Shown here piece after piece: positions 7,983 through 16,579 of a DNA stretch of 64,000 bases. Position 1 is the first letter of the stretch; the number at the start of each line of letters is the position of its first letter. The notes under the pieces were generated by a model that searched no databases, was not told the DNA's origin, and worked only from the letters and a program-made list of their open reading frames with translations. The position numbers and the translations under genes were made by a program. The stretch spans positions 3,690,751 through 3,754,750 of the forward strand of contig NZ_JACBZY010000001.1 of NCBI RefSeq assembly GCF_013408685.1, in the 5' to 3' direction. The DNA comes from Schumannella luteola. GTDB lineage: Bacteria; Actinomycetota; Actinomycetes; Actinomycetales; Microbacteriaceae.

Positions 7983-8836
7983 TTCGAGTACACCCGCACG
8001 TAGTCGACCTTCATCGACTGCGGCATCTGTGTCGTGCCGTCGGGGTAGCCGGGCCACTGCCCACCGACCGCGACGTTGAGGATGATGAAGAAGGGCTTGT
8101 CGAAGACCCACGGGTTGCCGTTGGTGTCGGCGGTGGTGCGCTCGGAGTAGACGTTGCCGTCGACCGACCAGGCGATGCGGCCCGGCGACCAGTCGACAGC
8201 GAAGGTGTGGAAGTCATCCGCGAACGACCAGCCCTGCGGGTGCTGGTAGGTGCTGGTGGGTCCGGCCGCTCCCGAGTAGCCGGGGCCGTGGATCGTGCCG
8301 TGCACGCGGTGCGGCTCGAAGCCGACGTTCTCCATGATGTCGATCTCGCCCGAGCCCGGCCACGGGTTGCTGCCGATGTCGCCGCCGAGCATCCAGAAGG
8401 CCGGCCAGATGCCCTGGCCGCGCGGGATCTGGATGCGGGCCTCGACCCGGCCGTACTGCGGCTGGTACTTGCCGGCGGTGGTGAGTCGCGCGGAGGTGTA
8501 CGAGCCGTCGCCCTCCTGACGGGCGGTGATGACCAGGTTGCCGTTGCCGTCGAGCTCGGAGTTGGCGCGCGAGTCGGTGTAATTCTGCAGCTCGCCGTTG
8601 CCCCAGCCGCCTCCGCCGGTCTCGAAGTTCCAGACGTTGCCGTCGGGCGCCGATCCGGCCGCGCCATCGAAGTCCTGCGACCAGACCAGGTTCTCGGCGT
8701 GCGCCTTCGGCGCGTTGGCGGTGCCGCTGACGGCGGATGTGGCTCCGACCGCGAGCACGGCCACCCCGGCCGCGAGCGCGAACAGCGCCGGCCGACGGCG
8801 CCGAATCGCCGTCGATCGTGTGGTGCGAATCATCAT
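7979..8836 (-). CDS. Secreted GH16 family beta-glucanase
   Basis: 285 residues. A basic N-terminus (IRRRRPALFALAAGVAV) and Ala-rich core form a signal peptide, cleaved near AHA-ENLVW. The GH16 catalytic motif is GEIDIMENVG, with Glu164 as nucleophile, Asp166, and Glu169 as acid/base; SNPWPGSG and WPAFWMLGGD are also conserved. This fits laminarinase/lichenase-type endo-beta-1,3(4)-glucanases. The start was placed at the ATG at 8836, because AGGAGAGG precedes it; an in-frame start 13 codons upstream lacks such a site. It is probably exported to attack plant, fungal or algal glucans. Confidence 0.9.
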   Translation of the reverse strand: MMIRTTRSTAIRRRRPALFALAAGVAVLAVGATSAVSGTANAPKAHAENLVWSQDFDGAAGSAPDGNVWNFETGGGGWGNGELQNYTDSRANSELDGNGNLVITARQEGDGSYTSARLTTAGKYQPQYGRVEARIQIPRGQGIWPAFWMLGGDIGSNPWPGSGEIDIMENVGFEPHRVHGTIHGPGYSGAAGPTSTYQHPQGWSFADDFHTFAVDWSPGRIAWSVDGNVYSERTTADTNGNPWVFDKPFFIILNVAVGGQWPGYPDGTTQMPQSMKVDYVRVYSN

Positions 8837-8994
8837 CGATCCTCTCCTGCGGCCTCTCCCCGAGACCGCGGTCACCGCGCGGGGTGCGCATTCGAGGTCC
8901 GCGCCGCGCGAGCCGGACTCCGTCGTCCGACGAATCGACTGTAACCACTTCGGGGGACAGGCCGCATTCCGCTCGCCTCGGATGAAACGATGAA

Positions 8995-9050
8995 ACCCCC
9001 GTTCAGAACCCTTTGCAGAAAGTTTGCTCAGAGCCCTTACGAACGGGGGT
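8995..9050. promoter_or_regulatory. Long inverted repeat with internal direct repeats upstream of the glucanase
   Basis: ACCCCCGTTC (8995-9004) and GAACGGGGGT (9041-9050) are perfect inverted arms 36 bases apart. On the minus strand the segment also holds two similar units, AAGGGCTCTGAGC and AAGGGTTCTGAAC, about 26 bases apart. It lies between the end of the Gfo/Idh gene (9106) and the glucanase start. It could terminate the upstream transcript (the hairpin is followed by TTT) or be a binding site for a glucanase regulator. Confidence 0.45.
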
Positions 9051-9105
9051 CCCGGGCGTCCGGCGTCGGGGTCGCCGCCGGACGATCAGGTCGACGGTGC
9101 GCGCC

Positions 9106-10257
9106 TCAGCTCGCCGCGACCCAACCGCGCGACGCAGCGGAGCGCTCGGCCGCATCCACCAGCTGGGCGGCGCGGCGGCCGTCGGCGACCGAGGGACCGT
9201 CCTGCTCGCCGGTCACGACCGAGCGCAGGAAGTGCGAGGCCTCGATCGTCTTGAGGTCGTCGAAGCCCATCGGGATGCCGGGGCCCGGCTGGAAGCGCGA
9301 GAACTCGCCGTCGGCGGGCCCGGCGAGCACGGTCGAGAAGCCGTAGAACTCGTCGTCGCGGGTGGCGATCTCGAGCTCGTTCATGCGGGTGAAGTCCCAG
9401 CGCAGCGTGCCGAGGGTGCCGTGCACCTCGAGGGTGTACTCCGACCGCGAGCCCGTCGAGACGCGGCTCGATTCGAAGACGCCGACGGCGCCGCCGGCGA
9501 AGTGGGCGATGATCGCGCTGTAGTCCTCGTTCTCGACCGTGCCGCGTTCGGTGCCGGCCTGGGCGGCGTGACCGACCGCATCCCCCGTGACGATCGGGCG
9601 CTCGGCGATGAAGATGCTCTGGTCGGCGACGAGCTCGGCGATCTCGCCGACCACGTGCTCGGCCAGGTGGAAGCCGTGCGAGAGCAGGTCGCCCAGCACG
9701 CCGCTGCCCGCCCTCGCGCGGGCGTAGCGCCAGGTGAGGGGCGCCTCGGCGTCGGCGGAGTAGTCGGCCACGAACCCGACGCGCACGTTGGTGACCCGGC
9801 CGATGCGGCCCGAGCGCACCAGCTCGCGGGCGCGGGCGATGATCGGCGCGTGGCGGTAGCTGAAGCCGACCGCGGTCACGACGCCGGCCGCCGCAGCGGC
9901 ATCTGCGATCTGCGTGCTCTCCTCGAGCGAGATTCCCATCGGCTTCTCGATCCAGAACGGCTTGCCGGCCTCGGCCGCGGCGATCGCCATCTCGCGGTGC
10001 AGGAAGTTCGGGGCGCAGATCGAGACCGCGTCGACCTCGGGATCGGCGATCACCTCGCGCCAGTCGGCGGTCGCGCGCTCGTAGCCGAGCTCCTCGACGG
10101 CGGCGCTCCGGCCGCTCTCGGCGACGTCGGCGGCGACGACGAGCCGCGGCCGGGCGCCCAGATCGGGGAACCGCTCGTGCACGTTGCGATAGGCGCGGGA
10201 ATGGGCGCGGCCCATCCATCCGACGCTGATGAGGCCGATGCCGAGCTGACGGGTCAT
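9106..10257 (-). CDS. Gfo/Idh/MocA family NAD(P)-dependent oxidoreductase
   Basis: 383 residues. An N-terminal Rossmann fold starts GIGLISVGWMGRAHSRAY, and the family's catalytic Lys is in FWIEKPMG. The C-terminal half is the alpha/beta substrate domain. Members oxidise sugars, sugar acids or inositols. AGGAG precedes the ATG. It lies downstream of the sugar porter gene, separated by a hairpin, and near a second Gfo/Idh protein across the LacI gene, so a role in the same sugar pathway is likely. The exact substrate is unknown. Confidence 0.9.
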   Translation of the reverse strand: MTRQLGIGLISVGWMGRAHSRAYRNVHERFPDLGARPRLVVAADVAESGRSAAVEELGYERATADWREVIADPEVDAVSICAPNFLHREMAIAAAEAGKPFWIEKPMGISLEESTQIADAAAAAGVVTAVGFSYRHAPIIARARELVRSGRIGRVTNVRVGFVADYSADAEAPLTWRYARARAGSGVLGDLLSHGFHLAEHVVGEIAELVADQSIFIAERPIVTGDAVGHAAQAGTERGTVENEDYSAIIAHFAGGAVGVFESSRVSTGSRSEYTLEVHGTLGTLRWDFTRMNELEIATRDDEFYGFSTVLAGPADGEFSRFQPGPGIPMGFDDLKTIEASHFLRSVVTGEQDGPSVADGRRAAQLVDAAERSAASRGWVAAS

Positions 10258-10316
10258 GGGTTCTCCTGCGATGAGAGGTCGATGGTGGATGACGGAGGCG
10301 GAGGGAGTCGGCGCGA

Positions 10317-10361
10317 GTGGATGCGACGCGGGTGGCTGCGACGCGGGTGGCTGCGACGCGG
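10317..10361. repeat. 15-base tandem repeat, 3 units
   Basis: Three consecutive 15-base units of the form GTGG(A/C)TGCGACGCGG, the last two identical, in the non-coding gap between the Gfo/Idh start and the sugar porter stop. No function is evident. Confidence 0.7.
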
Positions 10362-10376
10362 ACCCGCACCGCCCAG

Positions 10377-10416
10377 CGCGAACGCCCGGAACCGAGACCG
10401 GCGCCGGGCGTTCGCG
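10377..10416 (-). terminator. Intrinsic terminator after the sugar porter gene
   Basis: Perfect 13-base inverted repeat (CGCGAACGCCCGG at 10377-10389 and its complement at 10404-10416) with a 14-base loop, 11 bases beyond the porter stop codon. There is no long U tract, as is common in high-GC actinobacteria. Confidence 0.7.
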
Positions 10417-10426
10417 TCGATGGACC

Positions 10427-11884
10427 TCAGGCCGAGTGGCCCTTGCGGTTCTCGGGGAGGTAGATCGCGCCGGTCGACACGTCCTCCTCGAGGGCCTCGA
10501 GCGTGCGGCCGCGCGTCTCGGGCACCTGCGTGATGATGAAGATCAGGGCGAGCACCCCGACGCCGGCGAAGATGAAGAAGGTGCCGGTGATGCCGATCGA
10601 GGCGACGACGCTCGGGAAGAAGAGCCCGATGATCGCGTTCACGACCCAGAGGAACAGCACCGAGATGCCGATTCCGAGGCCGCGCATGTGCAGCGGGAAG
10701 ATCTCCGAGAGCATGACCCAGACGGCCACGTTGAGGAAGGTCTGCATCGAGCCGACGAAGGCGACGACGAGGATCAGGATCACGAAGGGACGAGCCGGGT
10801 TGCCGGCCGGCAGCGCGATCGAGGCGATGCCGATCAGCAGGTGACTCACGGTCGTCAGCGAGAAGCCGATGATGAGCGTGCGGCGACGGTCGATGCGGTC
10901 CATCATCGCGAGGGCGATGAAGCCGCCGATCACGGCGATCACACCGGGCGCGACGTTGGCGATCAACGCGAAGCGCTCGGCGAAGCCGGCCTCGACGAGC
11001 ACCGAGTTGCCGTAGTACATGATCGAGTTGATGCCGGTCAGCTGCTGGGCGACGCCCAGGCCGATGCCGACGAGCAGGATGCGCAGCAGCCACTTGTTGG
11101 TGATCACGCCGATGAAGCCGGTGCGCACCTGGCGCTTGTCCTCGTCGGCGATGTTCTGCACCTCGGCGAGCTCGGCATCCGCACGACCCTCGGGGCGGAT
11201 CGTCGAGAGCACGGCGCGCGCCTCGTCGATGCGGCCCTTCTCGACGAGCCAGCGCGGCGACTCGGGCATGCGCAGCATGCCGACGAACAGCGCGATCGCG
11301 GGCAGCGCGGCGACCGAGAGCATGATGCGCCAGACGCCGCCCTCCTCGCCCCAGATGTTGCCGATGATGGCGTTGACCACGAAGGCGGCGAGCTGGCCGA
11401 TCACGATCATGATCTCGTTGCGGCCGGCGAGCGATCCGCGGATCTCGTAGGGCGCGAGCTCCGCGAGGAAGACGGGCACGACGGTGGAGGCGCCGCCGAC
11501 GCCGAGTCCGAGCAGCACGCGGCCGGCGACCATGACGCCGAAGTCGGGGGCGACGACGCAGGTGACGGCGCCGACGAAGAAGAGCACGGCGAGGCCGATG
11601 ATGATCTTGCGACGGCCGATCGCGTCGGAGATGCGGCCGCTCAGCACGGCGCCGAGGGCGGCGGCGAAGAGCAGCGAGCTGGTGACGATGCCCTCGGTGA
11701 GCGGCGTGAGGCCGAGCTCGACGGTCATCGGGCGCAGGGCGCCGTTGATCACACCGGTGTCGTAGCCGAAGAGCAGCCCGCCGAAGGTGGCGACGAGTGC
11801 GACGGTTCCGAGGCGCTTGCGGTACGGACCAGGGGTGAGCGGGGGCAGCTCGGTTCTCGGACCAGAGGTCTGCGAGGCGGTCAT
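10427..11884 (-). CDS. MFS sugar porter family transporter
   Basis: 485 residues with sugar-porter signatures: GGLLFGYDTGVINGAL in TM1, RISDAIGRRK after TM2, MPESPRWLVEKG before the central loop and VPETRGRTLEALEED after TM12. This family takes up hexoses, pentoses or inositol by proton symport. The ATG at 11884 has AAGGAG 6 bases upstream; the frame stays open a further 26 codons but without a ribosome site. A promoter-like TTGACA overlapped by an inverted repeat lies upstream. It is adjacent to the LacI gene and the dehydrogenases. Confidence 0.92.
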   Translation of the reverse strand: MTASQTSGPRTELPPLTPGPYRKRLGTVALVATFGGLLFGYDTGVINGALRPMTVELGLTPLTEGIVTSSLLFAAALGAVLSGRISDAIGRRKIIIGLAVLFFVGAVTCVVAPDFGVMVAGRVLLGLGVGGASTVVPVFLAELAPYEIRGSLAGRNEIMIVIGQLAAFVVNAIIGNIWGEEGGVWRIMLSVAALPAIALFVGMLRMPESPRWLVEKGRIDEARAVLSTIRPEGRADAELAEVQNIADEDKRQVRTGFIGVITNKWLLRILLVGIGLGVAQQLTGINSIMYYGNSVLVEAGFAERFALIANVAPGVIAVIGGFIALAMMDRIDRRRTLIIGFSLTTVSHLLIGIASIALPAGNPARPFVILILVVAFVGSMQTFLNVAVWVMLSEIFPLHMRGLGIGISVLFLWVVNAIIGLFFPSVVASIGITGTFFIFAGVGVLALIFIITQVPETRGRTLEALEEDVSTGAIYLPENRKGHSA

Positions 11885-11954
11885 GAGACTCCTTCGTCTG
11901 GAACGGCCGCGGGCGTCAGCGGCCGTGTGGACAGACTGCCGGATGTCCATATGT

Positions 11955-11971
11955 CCTGTCAATTAGACAGG
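11955..11971 (-). promoter_or_regulatory. -35 box and overlapping operator of the sugar porter
   Basis: CCTGTC-AATTA-GACAGG is a perfect 6-base inverted repeat. On the minus strand it contains TTGACA (11962-11957), the ideal -35 element. A weaker -10 (CAGTCT) lies about 18 bases further on. The arrangement suggests repression at the -35. The repeat differs from the LacI-type palindrome at 13074, so another regulator may act here. Confidence 0.55.
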
Positions 11972-11989
11972 TCAGATCTCGTCGAAGTC

Positions 11990-13012
11990 CTACAGGCGTC
12001 GCGCCGGACCTGTCGTGCCGCGCGGGATCAGTGTCGGCTCGAGCACGCGCCGCTCCCCCGCCGCGGGTCGTCCGCCGACCAGATCGCGCACCATCCGACC
12101 GACCTCGACCCCCATGTCGTACGAGCGGTCGTCGACCGTGGTCAGGTCGATGACCCCGCTCGCCGCGATCTCGGTGCTGTCGTAACCCGCGACCGACAGC
12201 TGCTCGGGAACCCGGATGCCCAGCTCGCGCGCAGCCCCCAGCACGCCGATCGCCATGAGGTCGTTCGCGCCGAAGACGGCCGTGAGCTCCGGATGGGCGC
12301 GCAGCAGGCCGAGCGCGGCCGCCCGCCCCTCCGCCTCGGTGGCGGCGCCGTCGTGCTCGACCACGATCACCTCGCCGCCGCCCGCGGCGACCGCTGCGAC
12401 GAAGCTCGCCCGACGCGCGGCGCCGGCTCCGCCGGCGACCGCGAGGTGGCCGATGCGACGGTGGCCGAGGGCGAGCAGGTGCTCGGCGACGAGCCGCGCC
12501 CCGGCGGCGTCGTCGTTGGCCACGCCGTCGACGCCCTCGGGCATGTCGAGCCGCGTCCCGGCGACGACGAGCGGCGGCGCCACCGCGGTCGTGAGGGTGC
12601 GCCCGGTCAGCGACGGCGGCAGGTCGCGCGCGACGACGATCGCGTCGGCGCGCAGCGAGAGCAGCGCATCCACCGACCGCCGCAGCGCCTCGGTGTCGGT
12701 CGCGCCGGCCGTGTCGACCACCGAGACCCGGTAGCCGTCGCGCGCGAGCTCGCCCTCGAGCCCGCGCAGCAGATCGACGAACCAGGTGTTGGCGTAGTCG
12801 TCGATGAGCACCGCGATGGTCTCGGTGCGGCCCGATGCCAGCTCGGAGGCGGCCCGGCTGGGGCGGTATCCCAGCTCGGCGATCGCCGTCTCGACGGCCT
12901 CGCGCGAGGCGTCGCTGACCTTGTCCGAGCCGCGCAGCACGAGCGACACGAGCGATCGGGAGACCCCGGCGACGCGGGCGACGTCGTAGATCGTCGGTCG
13001 CTTCTCGCTCAT
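11990..13012 (-). CDS. LacI family transcriptional regulator
   Basis: 340 residues. The N-terminal helix-turn-helix is TIYDVARVAGVSRSLVSLVL (residues 7-26), followed by a hinge with ELGYRPSRAA and a periplasmic-binding-protein-like effector domain. The open frame runs much further upstream; ATG 13012 is chosen because the conserved LacI sequence begins there. The gene is transcribed toward the sugar porter and diverges from the Gfo/Idh-isomerase pair, whose promoter carries a perfect LacI-type palindrome. A sugar or polyol effector is expected. Confidence 0.92.
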   Translation of the reverse strand: MSEKRPTIYDVARVAGVSRSLVSLVLRGSDKVSDASREAVETAIAELGYRPSRAASELASGRTETIAVLIDDYANTWFVDLLRGLEGELARDGYRVSVVDTAGATDTEALRRSVDALLSLRADAIVVARDLPPSLTGRTLTTAVAPPLVVAGTRLDMPEGVDGVANDDAAGARLVAEHLLALGHRRIGHLAVAGGAGAARRASFVAAVAAGGGEVIVVEHDGAATEAEGRAAALGLLRAHPELTAVFGANDLMAIGVLGAARELGIRVPEQLSVAGYDSTEIAASGVIDLTTVDDRSYDMGVEVGRMVRDLVGGRPAAGERRVLEPTLIPRGTTGPARRL

Positions 13013-13036
13013 GAGCGAATCACCTGTTTCGACGTA

Positions 13037-13066
13037 TTGACCTGACATGGAAAGCGTGTCTATCCT
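13037..13066 (+). promoter_or_regulatory. Sigma-70-type promoter of the Gfo/Idh-isomerase operon
   Basis: TTGACC (13037-13042) and TATCCT (13061-13066) with an 18-base spacer. The predicted start of transcription lies at about 13073, directly against the palindrome at 13074. Confidence 0.6.
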
Positions 13067-13073
13067 ACCGATC

Positions 13074-13089
13074 GTTGGAGCGCTCCAAC
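13074..13089. promoter_or_regulatory. LacI-type operator
   Basis: GTTGGAGCGCTCCAAC, a perfect 16-base palindrome with the central CG typical of LacI/GalR operators, placed just after the -10 box of the divergent operon and 62 bases from the LacI start. Repression at the transcription start, and perhaps autoregulation, is likely. Confidence 0.8.
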
Positions 13090-13153
13090 AGTTCGACACA
13101 TCGGGATGCCGCAGCACCGCGCCGGCGTCAGCCACCACGACCAGGAGAGACCC

Positions 13154-14350
13154 TTGAGCACGAACGACATCGGCGTCGCCGTCATCGGAGCGGGCATGGC
13201 CGGCAAGGCCCACGCCGCCGCCTACCGCACCGCCCCCACCCTGTTCCAGAGCGTGCTGCCGCCCGTGCGGCTCGTCTCGATTGCCGACGCCTACGAGCCC
13301 CTCGCCGAAGCCGGCGCCCGCCGCTTCGGCTACGAGCGCCACGACACCTCCTGGCAGTCCATCGCCGAGGCGGATGACATCGACGTCGTCAGCGTCGTCG
13401 TCGCCAACCACCTGCACCGCGAGATCGTCGAGGGCCTGCTCGCCGCCGGCAAGCACGTGCTCTGCGAGAAGCCGCTCAGCGACACCATCGAGAGCGCCCG
13501 CGCCATGGCCGAGGCCGCCCGCACCGCATCCACCGTCGCCCGGGTCGGCTTCACCTACCGCCGTGCGCCCGGCGTCGCCTTCCTGCGTCAGCTCGTGCAG
13601 GACGGCACGCTCGGCGAGATCTTCCACGTCAGCGGCCGCTACCTCACCGACTACGCCGCCGATCCGAACACCGCCATCAGCTGGCGGTTCAAGGGCGACC
13701 CCGGCTCGGGCGCCCTCGCCGACGTGGGCAGCCACGTCGCCTACCTCACCGAGTTCATCGGCGGACCCGTCGCCAGTGTCAGCGGCGGCCGTTTCGCCAC
13801 CGTCATCCCGCAGCGCCCGAAGCCGCTCGGCGCCGTCTCGGGCCACGGCGTCACCGCCGTGAGCGACGAGCTCGACACGGTCGAGAACGACGACTACGCC
13901 ACCTTCTCGGTCGGCTACGCCTCGGGCGCGGCCGGCAGCGTCGAGGTCTCGCGCGTCGCCGCCGGCTTCGCCAACGGCCTCGTGCTCGAGGTCTACGGCT
14001 CGAAGGGCTCCGCCCGCTGGGAGCAGCACACCCCCAGCGAGGTGCACCTGTTCCTGCATGAGGGACCGGCCGACCAGCGCGGCGAGCGCCGCATCCTGCT
14101 CGGCGGAGCGCACCCGTACGTCGCCGGCGGCGCGCCGATCGACGTGCAGGGCGTCGGCTTCGGCCAGAACGAGGGCTTCGCCGTGCAGGCCCGTGCGTTC
14201 CTGGATGAGGTCGCCGGCCTGCCCGAGGCCGACTCGCTGCCGCGCAACGCGAGCTTCGACGACGGCGTGCGCAACATGGTGCTGCTCGACTCGGTCGCTC
14301 AGTCGGCCGCGCAGGACGGCGCGAGCGTCAGCATCCCCGCTGCGGTCTGA
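13154..14350 (+). CDS. Gfo/Idh/MocA family NAD(P)-dependent oxidoreductase
   Basis: 398 residues from a TTG start. It has a Rossmann motif GVAVIGAGMAGKAHAAAY and the catalytic Lys in VLCEKPLSDT. The TTG is chosen because AGGAGAG lies about 5 bases before it and the Rossmann fold follows at once; an in-frame ATG at 13106 would add 16 residues. The gene is under the promoter and LacI palindrome upstream and is followed by a TIM-barrel isomerase gene. Together they look like an oxidation-isomerisation module for a sugar or cyclitol. It is related to, but clearly diverged from, the enzyme at 9106. Confidence 0.88.
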   Translation: MSTNDIGVAVIGAGMAGKAHAAAYRTAPTLFQSVLPPVRLVSIADAYEPLAEAGARRFGYERHDTSWQSIAEADDIDVVSVVVANHLHREIVEGLLAAGKHVLCEKPLSDTIESARAMAEAARTASTVARVGFTYRRAPGVAFLRQLVQDGTLGEIFHVSGRYLTDYAADPNTAISWRFKGDPGSGALADVGSHVAYLTEFIGGPVASVSGGRFATVIPQRPKPLGAVSGHGVTAVSDELDTVENDDYATFSVGYASGAAGSVEVSRVAAGFANGLVLEVYGSKGSARWEQHTPSEVHLFLHEGPADQRGERRILLGGAHPYVAGGAPIDVQGVGFGQNEGFAVQARAFLDEVAGLPEADSLPRNASFDDGVRNMVLLDSVAQSAAQDGASVSIPAAV

Positions 14351-14404
14351 CCGCGGTCACGACTCCCGATCGACACGAATCACCCACGACAGGAAGACCC
14401 GACC

Positions 14405-15412
14405 ATGCGACTCGGTCTCTACAACGCCATCCTCCACGACCGCACTCTGCCCGAGGCGATCAAGGTCGTCGCCGATCTCGGCCTCACCGGTCTCGAGCTG
14501 AACTCGGGCGGCTTCCTGCCGGCCGTGCACATCCCGACGATCGACGACATCCTCGTCAGCGACGCCGCGCGCGACGACTTCCTCGGCCTGTTCGAGGGCA
14601 CCGGCGTCCAGCCAGCCGGCCTCAACGCCAACGGCAACCCGCTGCACCCCAACCCGGTCATCGGCGAGAAGCACGCGGAGGACATCCGCCGTTCGATCCG
14701 CCTCGCCGCGCGCCTCGGCCAGACCCGCCTGGTGACCATGTCGGGCCTGCCGGGCGGCGAGCCCGGCGCGACGGTGCCGAACTGGATCGTCAACGCCTGG
14801 AACTCGGCCGCGCTCGACGTGCTCGACTACCAGTGGAGGATCGCCGCCGACTTCTGGCGCGAGACCGACCGCCTGGCCGCCGATCACGGCGTCAAGGTCG
14901 CGCTCGAGCTGCACCCGCAGAACCTCGTGTTCAACACGCGCGACGTCCACAAGCTCGTCGAGCTGACCGGCGCTACGCACGTGGGCGTCGAGCTCGACGC
15001 CTCGCACCTGTTCTGGCAGCAGATGGACCCGGTGGCGGTCGTGCGCGAGCTCGGCCCGCTCGTCTTCCACGCCGCCGCGAAGGATGTGCGCGTCAACGCC
15101 GAGACCGCCGCACTGCAGGGCGTGCTCGACAACGGCTTCCGCCGCCTCGACCCGAGCGAGAACCGCACCAACCTGGGCGGCGACGAGTGGGCGAACGAGT
15201 GGCCGAAGCCGGCCGCGTGGGACTTCGTCGCCCTCGGCAAGGGGCACGACACCGCGTACTGGACCGAGTTCCTGCGCGCGCTGCACGAGGTCGACCCCGA
15301 GATGCTCGTCAACATCGAGCACGAGGATGTCGAGCTCGGCCGCATCGAGGGCATCGAGGTCGCCGCGACCGTGCTCAAGGACGCCGACGCGGCCCTGCAG
15401 GCGTCGCTCTGA
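14405..15412 (+). CDS. Sugar phosphate isomerase/epimerase-type TIM barrel protein
   Basis: 335 residues of the xylose-isomerase-like TIM-barrel superfamily. Metal-ligand candidates are spread over the barrel as expected: Glu in GLELNSGGF, Glu-X-His in VALELHPQN, Asp in VGVELDASHLFW, His in LVFHAAAKD and Glu in VNIEHED. It starts 54 bases after the Gfo/Idh gene and is probably co-transcribed. Homologues act on inosose, keto-sugars or hydroxypyruvate; the substrate is not decidable here. A strong hairpin ends the transcript. Confidence 0.88.
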   Translation: MRLGLYNAILHDRTLPEAIKVVADLGLTGLELNSGGFLPAVHIPTIDDILVSDAARDDFLGLFEGTGVQPAGLNANGNPLHPNPVIGEKHAEDIRRSIRLAARLGQTRLVTMSGLPGGEPGATVPNWIVNAWNSAALDVLDYQWRIAADFWRETDRLAADHGVKVALELHPQNLVFNTRDVHKLVELTGATHVGVELDASHLFWQQMDPVAVVRELGPLVFHAAAKDVRVNAETAALQGVLDNGFRRLDPSENRTNLGGDEWANEWPKPAAWDFVALGKGHDTAYWTEFLRALHEVDPEMLVNIEHEDVELGRIEGIEVAATVLKDADAALQASL

Positions 15413-15444
15413 TCCTGAGCTGATCCCGCCGAGCGCGGGTCTGC

Positions 15445-15482
15445 GTTCCGAGCGCCGGGTGTCATTACCCCGCGCTCGGAAC
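15445..15482. terminator. Bidirectional terminator between convergent genes
   Basis: GTTCCGAGCGC and its complement form a stem, continued inside by a GGGT/ACCC stem with a small loop. It sits between the isomerase stop at 15412 and the aldo/keto reductase stop at 15505 and can serve both strands. Confidence 0.75.
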
Positions 15483-15504
15483 CCGGGCCCGCGCTCGAGC
15501 CGTC

Positions 15505-16527
15505 TCAGGCGGCGCTGCGCTCCGCGAGCGGGCGGCGGCGCAGGCCGGCATCCAGCACCTCGGGCGCCTGGTAGCTCATGTCGAGCCGCGTGACGTCGGT
15601 GCCGGGCGCGACGATCGCGTCGATCGCATCCAGGGTCGCGTCGTCGAGCCGCACCTCGCTCGCGGCGAGCAGGTCGTCGAGCTGGGCCTCGGTGCGCGGT
15701 CCGATGATCGCGCTCGTCACGCCCGGGTGCGCGAGCACGAAGCCCAGCGCGAGGTGCGTCAGCGACAGCCCCGCCTGCTCGGCGACGGGGATGAGCTGCT
15801 CGATGACGTCGAGACGGCGCTCGTCGCGCAGGTACGAGAACGGCATCTGCGAGCGGTGCGTCTCGATCGGCTGCCCCTTGCGGTAGCGGCCGGTGAGCTG
15901 GCCGCCGCCGAGCGGGCTGTAGACGAGCGTGCCCATCCCGTACTTCTGGGCGAGGGGCAGGATCTCGCCCTCGATCGAGCGGTTGAGGATCGAGTAGGTC
16001 GGCTGCTCGGTGCGGAAGCGCTCGAAGCCGCGGCGCTCGCTCATCCACTGCGCCTCGACGATCTGCGAGGCGGGGAAGCTCGACGTGCCGATCGCGCGCA
16101 CCTTGCCCGAGCGCACGAGGTCGGTGAGGGCCGAGAGGGTCTCGTCGATGTCGACGCTCGGGTCGGGTCGGTGCACCTGGTAGAGGTCGATGCGGTCGGT
16201 CTGCAGCTTGCGCAGCGAGTCCTCGACGGCGGTCATGATCCAGCGACGCGAGTTGCCGCGCCGGTTCGGGTCCTCGCCCATCGGGCCGTGGAACTTGGTG
16301 GCCAGCACGACGTCGTCGCGGCGGCCCTTCAGCGCGAGGCCGACGACCTCCTCCGAGTCGGCGTACATGTCGGCGGTGTCGACGAAGTTGATGCCGGCAT
16401 CGAGGGAGCGGTGGATGATGCGGGTCGCCTCGTCGCGGTCGGCGGTGCCGAAGCCGCCGAGCGACATGGCGCCGAGCGCGAAGGGGCTGACCTTGATTCC
16501 GGTTCGACCGAGGGTGCGGTGCTGCAT
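15505..16527 (-). CDS. Aldo/keto reductase
   Basis: 340 residues beginning QHRTLGRTGIKVSPFALG, a classical AKR start. The tetrad is visible: Asp in NFVDTADMYAD, the Tyr of MYAD, Lys in VLATKFHG and His in YQVHRPDPS. These are cytosolic NADPH-dependent reductases of aldehydes and ketones. The start at 16527 is preceded by GGTGAAGGA. It diverges from a TetR gene, and the 108-base gap holds two similar inverted repeats, so it is probably that regulator's target. Confidence 0.9.
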   Translation of the reverse strand: MQHRTLGRTGIKVSPFALGAMSLGGFGTADRDEATRIIHRSLDAGINFVDTADMYADSEEVVGLALKGRRDDVVLATKFHGPMGEDPNRRGNSRRWIMTAVEDSLRKLQTDRIDLYQVHRPDPSVDIDETLSALTDLVRSGKVRAIGTSSFPASQIVEAQWMSERRGFERFRTEQPTYSILNRSIEGEILPLAQKYGMGTLVYSPLGGGQLTGRYRKGQPIETHRSQMPFSYLRDERRLDVIEQLIPVAEQAGLSLTHLALGFVLAHPGVTSAIIGPRTEAQLDDLLAASEVRLDDATLDAIDAIVAPGTDVTRLDMSYQAPEVLDAGLRRRPLAERSAA

Positions 16528-16579
16528 GGGTGTTCCTTCACCTGGAGTGGATGCGATCCGGCGGGCTATCATCGGATAA

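Noticed and set aside
6012..8111. 699-codon open frame opposite the amidase
   Set aside because: No domain, no ribosome site, composition typical of antisense frames; the amidase is clear.
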